Assembly: GCF_029850875.1 (NCBI RefSeq)
Contig: NZ_JAOVAM010000004.1
Coordinates: forward strand, 148,832-212,831
Direction: 5' to 3'
Origin: Rothia similimucilaginosa
GTDB lineage: Bacteria; Actinomycetota; Actinomycetes; Actinomycetales; Micrococcaceae
DNA: 64,000 nt
Below the pieces are notes generated by a model, which was given only the letters and a program-made list of their open reading frames with translations, did no database searches and was not told where the DNA came from. The position numbers and the translations under genes were made by a program. Positions 28,183-36,366 of this stretch are shown piece after piece; position 1 is the first letter of the stretch, and every line of letters starts with the position of its first letter.

Positions 28183-29496
28183 ATGTCTCACCATATTCCT
28201 TCTGTTTCGTGGCAGCAGGCCCGCCAGATTTTGCATGAGCAGGGCCTGGAGATTGCTCACCATGTGAAGACGGAGTCTTTACCGCTGCTGGTGACGATTG
28301 GCCACTATTTGGCGGATGATGTTTATTCGATGATGCCGGTGCCCCACTACAGCTCTTCGGCGATGGACGGTTACGCTGTGGCGGGTACGCCTCCGTGGCG
28401 TCTGGTGACCCCGGCGTATCCGGAGGATTCTCGCGCAAATATTCACCGTCTGACAGTTCCTATTGCACCGGGGGAAGCCACCCCGATTCTGACGGGTGGG
28501 TTGATTCCTGAGGGTACTGAGGCAATTGTGCGCGAGGAGCATTCGCGCCTGTATGAGGGTGCGGAGGCTTCGTCTCGCCCTGGTGTAGCTGCTCATTTGG
28601 AGACTCAGTCCAGTATTCATTACCTGGATATGGCGGAGGGTTTTGAGACTCCGGCTCCTGGTACTGATATTCGCCATGCTGGTGTTGAGTTGGAACGTGG
28701 CGAGTTGTTGGCGCGCCATGGTGACCGTATTTCTGCGCGTATGGCGGCGTTTTTGGGCATGAATGGTTTTGATGAGTTGCCGGTGTACTCCCCGATTCCG
28801 GTGCGTTGTGCGTTTACGGGTAACGAGGTTATTACCTTTGGTGTGCCTGCGCCGGGGCAGGTGCGTGATGCTTTTGGCGGCTTTATGGAGCATGCGATTA
28901 TTTCTGCAGGCTGTGAGGCACGCCCTTCAACTCGTTTGGCGGATGTTGAGTCTGAGTTCCGCACGTTCTTAGCTACATCTACAGCTCGTGTGCTGGTGTT
29001 TACAGGCGGGTCGAGCACCTCGGGTGTTGATTTGGTGCGTAAGGTGCTCAACGATATGGGTGCGACGTACCTGTTTGAGTCGGTGGATGTGCGTCCGGGT
29101 CATCCTGCTTTGGCCGCGCGCTTGCAGGTTCCGGAGACGGGCCCAAATTCTGGTCGTGAGCGTTTTGTGTTGGGTCTGCCGGGTAATCCTTTGGCAGCAT
29201 ACACGGCTTTGTATTCGTATTTGCCACCGCTTTTGGCTGGTATGAGGGACATGTCCCTACCGGAGCTGGATTCGGCTGTTTTGGGTGAGCCGGTTGATAC
29301 TTTGCGTAAGCCAGCGGGGGTTCGTCTGTTACCGGTGTTGGTGCGTGATGGTGTGTCGTATCCTCTACCGAAGTCAGCGTCGCATATGTTGTCGTCGTTG
29401 GCAGCAGCTACTCATTGTGCGGTGTTAGATGATTCTTCGGTCTGCGGTTCTGCCCATGAGGTGGGGGCTCGAGTGCCGATTATTCCGGTACTGTAG
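28183..29496 (+). CDS. Molybdopterin molybdenumtransferase (second copy)
   Basis: Second MoeA-type protein, 437 residues, divergent from the 22319 copy. It keeps the SSAMDGYAVAG motif, a GEATPILTGGLIPEGTEAIV loop, VFTGGSSTSGVDLVRKVL in place of the usual SGGxSxG signature, and FVLGLPGNPLAAY. Loss of the exact signature raises the question whether it is fully active or acts in another branch. ATG 28183 follows GAGG; the reading from 28150 adds unconserved residues. It lies 141 bp after the mobA-like gene and is the last gene of the plus-strand cofactor group. Confidence 0.85.
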   Translation: MSHHIPSVSWQQARQILHEQGLEIAHHVKTESLPLLVTIGHYLADDVYSMMPVPHYSSSAMDGYAVAGTPPWRLVTPAYPEDSRANIHRLTVPIAPGEATPILTGGLIPEGTEAIVREEHSRLYEGAEASSRPGVAAHLETQSSIHYLDMAEGFETPAPGTDIRHAGVELERGELLARHGDRISARMAAFLGMNGFDELPVYSPIPVRCAFTGNEVITFGVPAPGQVRDAFGGFMEHAIISAGCEARPSTRLADVESEFRTFLATSTARVLVFTGGSSTSGVDLVRKVLNDMGATYLFESVDVRPGHPALAARLQVPETGPNSGRERFVLGLPGNPLAAYTALYSYLPPLLAGMRDMSLPELDSAVLGEPVDTLRKPAGVRLLPVLVRDGVSYPLPKSASHMLSSLAAATHCAVLDDSSVCGSAHEVGARVPIIPVL

Positions 29497-29601
29497 ACCG
29501 GGGTTGCCAACCGGTGGAGTGGAAGGCACAGTAGAAAAGCGCTTTTTCATGCTTTCTGGGCTCAGGTAGATTCTGTGGAGAGGGTATAGTAGAGAGAGAT
29601 A

Positions 29602-29617
29602 TGTCAATCGTTTAGCA
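29602..29617 (+). promoter_or_regulatory. LacI-type operator upstream of the regulator gene
   Basis: TGTCAATCGTTTAGCA is an imperfect palindrome with a central CG, 18 bp before the GTG start and 12 bp after a TATAGT -10 sequence (29585-29590). It matches 12 of 16 positions with the site in front of the PTS gene, which suggests autoregulation. Confidence 0.5.
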
Positions 29618-29634
29618 CACCGAAGGGAGCCCCT

Positions 29635-30711
29635 GTGGCTAAGCCCAAACTCAGCGATGTTGCAGCCCGCGCAGGGGTCTCTCCCACCACTGTATCCCGC
29701 GTCCTCAATAACCGCGGCTACCTCAGCGAAAGCACCCGCGCCAAAGTCCACAACGCAATGCGGGAACTCGGCTACCGGCCCAACGCTATCGCCCGCAGCC
29801 TGCAGGGTCAGCGCTCACAGACGGTCGGCCTCATCTTCCCGACGGTCGCAAACCCCTTCTACGGGGAGATGGTGTACCGTCTCGAGAGCTACCTGGCCGA
29901 AGCAGGCTACCGGGTCATTCTCTGCAATAGCGATGACCACCCCGAACAAGAGAAGCGCTACCTGGAGATGCTCTTCTCCAACCAGGTAGACGGCATTATC
30001 AGCGGCGCCCATTCCGATGCGCTAGTGAACATTCCCCACGCCCAAGCTCCCCTGGTGACCGTAGACCGCCTTGAAAGCGGCTTCTACCCGAACATCCGCT
30101 CCGACAACTACGGAGGCGCTCGCGCCGCCACGGAGCATCTGATCGCCACAGGCGCGCAGAGTATTGTGCACGTGACTTCGACCCTGGGTGAACACAATGA
30201 GCGTCAGCGCGGCTACCGTGAGGCAATGCTTGAGACTAATCTAATGCCGGAGTTCGTGGAGCTGGGCTTCCGCCCCCCACTGGGCATCAAGCGTGAGGTG
30301 CTCTACCGCTACCTGGATGAGCGTGCGGAGAGCCCCGAGTCAGTGGAGGCGGTCTTCGCCTCGAACGATAATTACGCCGCTCTCACCCTGGGCTGGGCGC
30401 GTGCGCGCGGAATCCGCGTTCCCGAGGATTTCCAAGTGATTGGCTACGACGGCACTCAGAGCATTCAGCTGCTCATGCCGGAGCTTGCGACCGTGGTTCA
30501 GCCGATTGATGGTATAGCGAAGCGTACCGCACAGCGTCTGTTGGAGCTCATTGAGCTACAGCAGAGAGAATGTACTGAGGCAGACACTCCCCCAATCAGC
30601 CAGCCTGAAGATATACTTCCCGTTGAGCTCTACCTGGGAGCAACGGTGCGCTCTATCCCGAATCTGGATCAGATTCAGCCTGATATGTCTGCCCCTGATG
30701 AGCTCCAATAA
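29635..30711 (+). CDS. LacI-family transcriptional regulator (probable sucrose regulator)
   Basis: Cytoplasmic DNA-binding repressor of 358 residues. The N-terminal helix-turn-helix and hinge helix are typical (KLSDVAARAGVSPTTVSRVL ... RPNAIARSLQG). A periplasmic-binding-protein-like sensor follows (VGLIFPTVANPFYGEM, VFASNDNYAALTLGWARARG, QVIGYDGTQ). The GTG start at 29635 follows GAAGGGAG by 6 nt. It faces a sucrose-type PTS gene and hydrolase, and similar operator-like palindromes lie in front of this gene and of the PTS gene. It is therefore probably the local ScrR-like repressor; the effector sugar is inferred from context. The C-terminal 35 residues are a low-complexity tail. Confidence 0.88.
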   Translation: MAKPKLSDVAARAGVSPTTVSRVLNNRGYLSESTRAKVHNAMRELGYRPNAIARSLQGQRSQTVGLIFPTVANPFYGEMVYRLESYLAEAGYRVILCNSDDHPEQEKRYLEMLFSNQVDGIISGAHSDALVNIPHAQAPLVTVDRLESGFYPNIRSDNYGGARAATEHLIATGAQSIVHVTSTLGEHNERQRGYREAMLETNLMPEFVELGFRPPLGIKREVLYRYLDERAESPESVEAVFASNDNYAALTLGWARARGIRVPEDFQVIGYDGTQSIQLLMPELATVVQPIDGIAKRTAQRLLELIELQQRECTEADTPPISQPEDILPVELYLGATVRSIPNLDQIQPDMSAPDELQ

Positions 30712-30736
30712 GAAGCTCCTCTATCCTTTAAAGATA

Positions 30737-30782
30737 AAAATCCGCCCCACCGTGCGAGTGCTCACAGTGGGGCGGATTTTTT
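30737..30782. terminator. Bidirectional intrinsic terminator
   Basis: A perfect 13-bp stem (arms 30738-30750 and 30767-30779) with A and T runs on both flanks. It can end the LacI-type gene on the plus strand and the broken GNAT gene on the minus strand. Confidence 0.9.
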
Positions 30783-30803
30783 ATATACATTTATTGGTTT
30801 GTG

Positions 30804-31471
30804 TTAGCGCCCGGAAGTTTTAGAAGTTACACTGAACAATCTCGGTCGAGCGGTGCCGGGGTGGACCATGTCGACGGCGTGTGCGTCAGAGAAGATACCG
30901 TATAGCGGCCCAAGAGAGTGGAATCCGTAGCACTCGTAGAGGCGTGCACTGTCATAGGTTGACGTCTCGAGGTAGGCGGGGTAGTCGCCGATGCGTTCAG
31001 TACCGTAATCAAGGAGCTGGGAGTCGATACCACTGCCTCGGTACTCTTCAAGAACACCGATGTTGAAGAGGTACCAGCGCTTGTGTGCGGGGCGGTACTT
31101 GAGCAGATGCAGCTCCATCATAATGGATCACATCAGGGTTTACAGCCGAGAGCCTTGTAGTAGGTACCAATCTGCTTGAGCTCGTTAGCATAAGAACCTT
31201 CGTGGGATTCGGGGGTGCCCCAGAGGCAGACACCCACAATCTTGCCGCTAGAGCCATCAGTAGCAATGTCGATACGTCCGCAGCCTTGAAAGTTACCGTA
31301 GATCTGCAGAGTCATGATAGCGCGGAGCTTGACAAGTTCCTATCGATGGCTACCGCCTGCAATGACTGCCATCATGTCGGAATCTCCATCAAATGCGGCA
31401 ATCAGCACCTCGAGCGCATTTGCATATTCATCAGGCTCGGCGGTGCCGACAGTATAGGAAGCTGAGGTCAT
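30804..31471 (-). pseudogene. Broken GNAT acetyltransferase gene
   Basis: Remains of an acetyltransferase of about 210 residues. Reading from ATG 31471 gives MTSASYTVGTAEPDEYANAL ... AGGSHR, then a TAG stop (31340-31342). The same frame continues as ELVKLRAIMTLQIYGN ... GTYYKALGCKP to a TGA at 31133. The rest is in another frame, carrying the acetyl-CoA loop FNIGVLEEYRGSGIDSQLL and the late RLYECYGFHSLGPLYG. One in-frame stop and one frameshift (offset of two bases) therefore separate three recognisable parts. A substrate cannot be named. A sequencing error could explain one of the lesions but hardly both. Confidence 0.75.
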
Positions 31472-31663
31472 ATTCACTCTTGACAAAAGCTTGAAAATAT
31501 ACATAAATATTAGCTGGATTATTCACTCCTGGCTAATGAATCATACGTTATCAATACATTTTTTATGGTCATCCATTAAATGTGTGTTAACTTAAGCTTA
31601 TATTGCACTATTATGCATAATTTTTGCGCATATTTATTCATAGATATTTTCACACTTTTATAG

Positions 31664-31716
31664 GAAAAAATGTACACCCCACACCAGCTCTAGGAAGAGC
31701 GGTACAGGGTGTACAT
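31664..31716 (-). terminator. Intrinsic terminator after the PTS gene
   Basis: Ten-bp perfect outer stem (ATGTACACCC, 31670-31679, with 31707-31716), an inner GCTCT/AGAGC stem, then TTTTTT on the minus strand. Confidence 0.9.
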
Positions 31717-31748
31717 CACGTTGAGGTTATACTCATTAAGAGTGCAGA

Positions 31749-33722
31749 CTATGCATTAGCCTTTGCCTTCAGCGCAACCTTCAGAAGCGAATCTACGCTG
31801 GTCACCGATGCGCCCGAAGCCTGAATATCCTCAACCGAAGCAGCCGCCTTCTTGGCATTGGTAATCACCATGGGGGTTGCCAGCGGGTAGCCAGCAGCCT
31901 TGATAGCGGGAATATCGAACTCAGCGATGATGTCGCCACGCTTGACGGTGTCACCCTTAGCAACCTTGGGCTCAAAGTGCTTGCCGTCGAGCTCAACGGT
32001 GTCCATGCCGATGTGCATCAGCAGGTCCAAACCATCCTCGGTGCGCAGGCCGTATGCGTGGCCGGTGGGGAATGCAACGGTGATCTTGCCGTCAGCCGGT
32101 GCGTAGAGCTTACCTTCGGTGGGCTCCACTGCGGTGCCCGCACCCAGTGCACCGGAGGAGAAAGTAGGATCCTTAACGTCAGCCAGCAGAACCACTGAAC
32201 CGACCATGTGGGAACCGATTTCGACGCTCTCGCCAACCTCAGATGCTACAGCGGCGGCGGGAGCCGCGGCAGCAACAGCGGGTGCCTCAGCTTCCTCAGT
32301 GTTGCCAGCCTCGACCCTCTTGCCCCAGATGAAGGAGGCAACGAAGGCGATAACGGTGGTCAGGATGAGGCAGCCGAAGAAGCCAGCCCAGCCCGCGCCG
32401 GTAGTGGGGCTAATGGAGGGGAAGCCGATGTAACCAGCGGCTCCCAGAGCAATTGCTTTCACATTCAGGATAGAAGCAACCATTGCACCGATACCTGCGG
32501 AAACAATAGCAATGTAGAAGGGCCAGCGCAGAGCCAGGTTCACACCGAACATTGCGGGCTCGGTAATACCTAGGAATGCCGAGGGTGCAGATGCCGAAGC
32601 AATGCCCTTAATCTTCTTGTTCTTGGTGGTCAGCGCAACACCGGCTGCCGCAGCACCCTGAGCCACGTTAGACATCGACGCGACGACAAAGATGAAGGAA
32701 CCTCCGGTTGCCCACAGGCTCATCTCGATGGGCGGGAATGCCTGGTGCATACCGGTCATCACGATGAATGCGTAGAAGGTACCAAAGAGCAGACCGCCGA
32801 GCGGGCCAGCAACGGTGTAGAGCCAGTTAATGCCCTCACCTAGCCAGGTGCCCAGCTGGAACATCGGGGGGCCGACCAGCAGGAAGGTCAGGAAGCCGGT
32901 AATAAGGATGGTCAGAGTGGGGGTGAAGATAAAGTCGATGGTGCCCTTGAGGACCTTGTGGAAGAACTTCTCGATGTGGGACAGGATGAATGCAACCAGC
33001 ATGATGGGCAGCACGGTACCCTGGTAACCCGCCTGCTGAACCTGCAGACCGAAAAGGTTCCAGTACTTCATCGGGTCGGTGCCTTCAGCACCCGCCAGAG
33101 ATGCTGCGACGTTGTAGCCGTTCATCAGGGCCGGGGAAACCATTGCGGCACCCATGGTCAGACCGAGGTAGGGGTTACCACCGAAGACCTTGGTGGCGGA
33201 GAAGCCGACCAGCACGGGCAGGAAAGCGAAGGGAGCTGCGGAGAGCAGGTTGATGATGTCTGCAAAGTCAGCCCACTCGGGATGCATTGCAATGAAGCTC
33301 TCGGGACCAAAGATACCCTTAGAAGTCAGCACGCTGTTGATTGCCATCAGCATACCGCCACCGACCAGCACCGGGATGAGCGGCACGAAGATGTCAGCGA
33401 TGGTCTTGATGAAGCGGGAAACGATATTACCCTGCTTGGAGGCGATTTCCTTGAGATCATCCTTAGATGCTTCGGGTGCGCCAGCGGCGATGAGGTGCTT
33501 GTGTACCTCGTTGACGTCACCGGGGCCGACGATGATCTGAAACTGACCAGCATTGAGGAAGCTGCCCTTGAGATCCTCGTCGTTGTCGATTGCTGCCTGG
33601 TCTACCTTGTCCTGATTCTTCAGTACGAGGCGAAGGCGGGTTGCGCAGTGTGCAGCTGCAACGATGTTGCCGGCACCACCGACGTCCTTCAGCACGCGCT
33701 GTGCCACTGACTTGTGGTCCAC
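31749..33722 (-). CDS. PTS EIIBCA component, sucrose/beta-glucoside family
   Basis: Membrane phosphotransferase that imports and phosphorylates a sugar, probably sucrose because a GH32 sucrose-6-phosphate hydrolase gene adjoins. Domains in its 657 residues: EIIB at 1-85 with phospho-Cys 26 (AAAHCATRLRL); EIIC with about ten hydrophobic spans (about 110-460, with PFAFLPVLVGFSATKVFGGN); an Ala/Glu linker; and EIIA at about 500-657 with phospho-His 570 (LLMHIGMDTVEL). The start is GTG 33722, 6 nt after AAAGGAGA; the longer reading to 33803 lacks a site. A LacI-type operator lies about 87 bp upstream. Confidence 0.92.
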   Translation of the reverse strand: MDHKSVAQRVLKDVGGAGNIVAAAHCATRLRLVLKNQDKVDQAAIDNDEDLKGSFLNAGQFQIIVGPGDVNEVHKHLIAAGAPEASKDDLKEIASKQGNIVSRFIKTIADIFVPLIPVLVGGGMLMAINSVLTSKGIFGPESFIAMHPEWADFADIINLLSAAPFAFLPVLVGFSATKVFGGNPYLGLTMGAAMVSPALMNGYNVAASLAGAEGTDPMKYWNLFGLQVQQAGYQGTVLPIMLVAFILSHIEKFFHKVLKGTIDFIFTPTLTILITGFLTFLLVGPPMFQLGTWLGEGINWLYTVAGPLGGLLFGTFYAFIVMTGMHQAFPPIEMSLWATGGSFIFVVASMSNVAQGAAAAGVALTTKNKKIKGIASASAPSAFLGITEPAMFGVNLALRWPFYIAIVSAGIGAMVASILNVKAIALGAAGYIGFPSISPTTGAGWAGFFGCLILTTVIAFVASFIWGKRVEAGNTEEAEAPAVAAAAPAAAVASEVGESVEIGSHMVGSVVLLADVKDPTFSSGALGAGTAVEPTEGKLYAPADGKITVAFPTGHAYGLRTEDGLDLLMHIGMDTVELDGKHFEPKVAKGDTVKRGDIIAEFDIPAIKAAGYPLATPMVITNAKKAAASVEDIQASGASVTSVDSLLKVALKAKANA

Positions 33723-33805
33723 GCTCGCTCTCCTTTGTTTGGGGCACCACCGTATGATGCTTTGTGAATGGGGTGGGGTGACATGTCTGCATGTGCATGT
33801 CATGT

Positions 33806-33827
33806 ATATGTCATACGTTTGACATAT
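33806..33827 (-). promoter_or_regulatory. LacI-type operator upstream of the PTS gene
   Basis: Eight-bp perfect inverted repeat (ATATGTCA at 33806-33813 and TGACATAT at 33820-33827) around a 6-bp centre that contains the CG typical of LacI-family sites. It lies 84 bp upstream of the PTS start and probably overlaps the promoter (TTTACA about 5-10 bp further upstream). Confidence 0.65.
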
Positions 33828-33867
33828 CAGATGTAAAACATGGTATCACGGGAAAGTTCTTAAATGC

Positions 33868-33902
33868 GAGGGCTCACTCTCCATGTGGAGGAGTGAGCCC
33901 TC
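33868..33902 (-). terminator. Hairpin after the sucrose hydrolase gene
   Basis: Twelve-bp perfect stem (33868-33879 with 33891-33902), 62 bp beyond the hydrolase stop. Only a short ATTT follows on the minus strand, so termination may be partial and leave some read-through into the PTS gene. Confidence 0.65.
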
Positions 33903-33964
33903 AGACATATTCAGAAATTACCGGAAACTACCTGCATAGGTGACTCCCAACGCCCAGAAAACAG

Positions 33965-35506
33965 CTAGAGGCGGCCATACTCCAGGGACAGCACCTCGCC
34001 ACCGGTCAGGCGAACGCGGCGCTTATCGCCCCTGAAGAAGGTGCGAGCGGCCATAACCTCAGCACCCATGGAGGCAACCAGCTTACCGCCCACGTACAGT
34101 TCAGTAGATGAACCGTCCACGAGCAGGTCAAACTCACGAATCTTCGAACGCTTCAGGGTTCGACGGCGCAGGCTACCACCCTCGGTGTAGCGGGTACCGC
34201 CACGGTCCATCTGCACAAAGTCCTTATCCAGAACGATGCTCAGAGCCACACCGTGGGTGTCCTTGATCTTCAACTTCACGCGCTCATCAGAGATATTCAC
34301 GCGGCCGCGCAGACGGAAGGTCAGGGCATTCTTCAGCTCGACGAGCTTACCCTTCTCTTCCTCACGGTACAGCGGGGTCATCTTCATCGCGTCGTTCAGT
34401 TGCGGAACCGGGCGCTGGAAAATCTTGCCGTTGCGCAGGTGCAGCTCACGCGGGTAAGTAAACATGTGCACCCAGCGGTGGGTCCACGAGGGCAGGTCGT
34501 CCTGATCAGCATTGCCCAGCCAAGCAATCATCACAGGGGCATCGCCACTGGCAGTATGCGGTGCCTTCGGGTCGGAGGTCAGACCGGTGCCGGAGATGGT
34601 CTGCGGGGCGTAGAACTCGAAACCTGCATCCAGCTCGGTGAAGGAGGTCTCCACGGTGAACTTGAGAGTCTCGTTATCCAGCGAGCCGACAATGTAGCCG
34701 CTCTGGAAAATGTTGTTGTACTTCTCGCCGAGCGTCTGCATGCCCTGCGGGCTGAAAATCAGCACGTCACGAATTTCGCCGGTCAGCTCATCACGCATGC
34801 TCAACAGGGAGGGGCACTCATACATATAGGTGCCCTCGAGACTCTTATCCTTGATACCCAGCTCACCGCGGAAGGTCCACTCGCGGCGGTCGGCGGAGGT
34901 GTACACGACCACGGCACCGGTCAGATCCTCACGCTGAGCACCAATGACCATCCACCACTCACCGTTGCGTTCAAAGACGTGCGGGTCACGGTAGTGCGCG
35001 GTGTAGCCCTTCTCAGGACCGGAAATCAGCGGGGGTAGCTGACGAGTCGGCTTCGCGTCCTCACCCGCAGTTGCCAGGACCTGGTAGGTTTCACGGTTGC
35101 CCTTCTCATCCTTCACATTACCGGTATAGAAGAACTCAAAACCGCCGGGAACTTTAATGCCGGAGCCGGAGTAGCAGCCGTGCGAGTCGTAGCGGCTATC
35201 GGGAACCAGTGCGGTCCCTTCATCGGTCCAGTGAGTCAAGTCCTCACTCACGGCGTGACGCCAGTAAACCATACGCTCCGGATGCAGGGGCGAGTACTGG
35301 TAGAAGGCGTGGTAGCGCTTACCGTCAAAGACCAGACCGTTCGGGTCGTTCAGACGGCCCACCGGAGGTGCCAGGTGCAGTGTCGGGTAGTCGCGGTCTT
35401 CACGAACACCGGCACCGAAAGCATCCAGAACCTGCTGTGCTTCAGCCGCCAGATCGCGGTCAGGTCGCTGAGTTACGCTCTTCTTCTTTTTCTTCTGCTC
35501 GCTCAT
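33965..35506 (-). CDS. scrB: Glycoside hydrolase family 32, sucrose-6-phosphate hydrolase
   Basis: Cytoplasmic hydrolase that splits the sucrose-6-phosphate made by the PTS into glucose-6-phosphate and fructose. It has 513 residues. GH32 motifs are present in order: the nucleophile motif GRLNDPNGLVF, YRDPHVFERNGEWW (transition-state Asp), and the acid/base motif YMYECPSLLSM. A beta-sandwich C-terminal domain follows. No signal peptide is seen; the N-terminus is lysine-rich (MSEQKKKKKS). ATG 35506 follows GGATAG. It is transcribed towards the PTS gene. A secreted fructanase role is unlikely without an export signal. Confidence 0.88.
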   Translation of the reverse strand: MSEQKKKKKSVTQRPDRDLAAEAQQVLDAFGAGVREDRDYPTLHLAPPVGRLNDPNGLVFDGKRYHAFYQYSPLHPERMVYWRHAVSEDLTHWTDEGTALVPDSRYDSHGCYSGSGIKVPGGFEFFYTGNVKDEKGNRETYQVLATAGEDAKPTRQLPPLISGPEKGYTAHYRDPHVFERNGEWWMVIGAQREDLTGAVVVYTSADRREWTFRGELGIKDKSLEGTYMYECPSLLSMRDELTGEIRDVLIFSPQGMQTLGEKYNNIFQSGYIVGSLDNETLKFTVETSFTELDAGFEFYAPQTISGTGLTSDPKAPHTASGDAPVMIAWLGNADQDDLPSWTHRWVHMFTYPRELHLRNGKIFQRPVPQLNDAMKMTPLYREEEKGKLVELKNALTFRLRGRVNISDERVKLKIKDTHGVALSIVLDKDFVQMDRGGTRYTEGGSLRRRTLKRSKIREFDLLVDGSSTELYVGGKLVASMGAEVMAARTFFRGDKRRVRLTGGEVLSLEYGRL

Positions 35507-35722
35507 GTCTATCCGTTTTTGTGCATAGGAAATGTCTGGGTTATCTCATCCCATCATACGGCACCACTCCCCCGTTACCGGGCTCTAGGAGAGAGGCACC
35601 ACAGTGCTCTCAGCCTCTCTCATCCGAGGCCCAAGGCGGTCACAGCGGCTTTCACCAGGTCATCACCGACAGCAGGCGCAAAAGTTCCCGTATGCTACAG
35701 GAGAAAAGAACGGATACGGCAA

Positions 35723-35768
35723 GGCCCCAGACCTGCCCAAGTCTTCATGCCGGGGCGGGTTTGGGGCC
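35723..35768 (+). ncRNA. Long stem-loop, possible plus-strand RNA
   Basis: Arms at 35723-35738 and 35753-35768 pair over 16 positions. Two of these are G-U pairs if the plus strand is transcribed but A-C mismatches if the minus strand is, which favours a plus-strand RNA. A TATGCT sequence (35692-35697) lies 25 bp upstream. No product is known. Confidence 0.3.
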
Positions 35769-35778
35769 ATTAAATGCC

Positions 35779-35814
35779 GCGGGGCGGCGCATCCAGAAGA
35801 TGCACCGCCCCGCG
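35779..35814 (-). terminator. Terminator after rplL
   Basis: A strong GC-rich hairpin with about 15 paired bases and one mismatch lies 22 bp beyond the rplL stop. A short GCATTTAA follows on the minus strand. Confidence 0.75.
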
Positions 35815-35835
35815 TAAGAATCGAGAAGAAGTCGA

Positions 35836-36210
35836 TTACTTGAGGGTGATGGTTGCGCCAGCAGCCTCGAGCTGCTCCTTAGCCTTCTCAGCGTCTTCCT
35901 TGGAAACGCCCTCGAGCAGAGCCTTGGGAGCGCTGTCAACCAGGTCCTTTGCTTCCTTCAGGCCGAGGGAGGTCAGGGCACGAACTTCCTTGATCACTGC
36001 GATCTTCTTGTCGCCAGCGGACTCCAGGATAACGTCGAACTCGGACTTCTCTTCAGCAGCCTCGCCTGCTGCGCCGCCTGCTACAACAGCAACGGGAGCT
36101 GCTGCGGTGACGTCGAACTCTTCCTCGAATGCCTTAACGAACTCGGAAACCTCAACCAGGGACAGTTCCTTGAATGCTGCAATGAGTTCTTCGATGGACA
36201 GCTTAGCCAT
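35836..36210 (-). CDS. rplL: 50S ribosomal protein L7/L12
   Basis: Stalk protein that recruits translation factors to the ribosome. It has 124 residues. The N-terminal dimerisation helix ([20 protein letters not shown]) is followed by an Ala/Gly/Val hinge (about residues 35-55) and the C-terminal factor-binding domain ([20 protein letters not shown], ending GATITLK). It is the second gene of the rplJL pair, 156 bp downstream of rplJ, with small hairpins in the gap that fit processing to raise L12 over L10. rpoB does not follow; scrB does. Confidence 0.98.
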   Translation of the reverse strand: MAKLSIEELIAAFKELSLVEVSEFVKAFEEEFDVTAAAPVAVVAGGAAGEAAEEKSEFDVILESAGDKKIAVIKEVRALTSLGLKEAKDLVDSAPKALLEGVSKEDAEKAKEQLEAAGATITLK

Positions 36211-36366
36211 TGTTTGGCTCCTTCACTATCTGGTGCGGGCTGACGCCCGCGGTGTAAATCTTCAGTACCTACCCCGAAAGGGTCGGTCAAATTTAGGGTG
36301 CGTTACACGCTGTTCGCGTTTACGCTGCTGAGTATCTCAGCGCTGGTGCAGTGGCACGCAAGGGGC

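Larger units (their letters stand above)
35507..35835. other. Gap between scrB and rplL
   Basis: No gene is supported here. The region holds the scrB promoter side, a 9-bp inverted repeat at 35589-35597/35613-35621, a strong hairpin at 35723-35768 and the rplL terminator. Open frames on the plus strand have no conserved features. Confidence 0.6.

Noticed and set aside
35209..35817. Plus-strand frame crossing the scrB start and the gap to rplL
   Set aside because: Most of it is antisense to scrB, and the rest covers hairpins with a Ser/Arg/Pro-rich translation.
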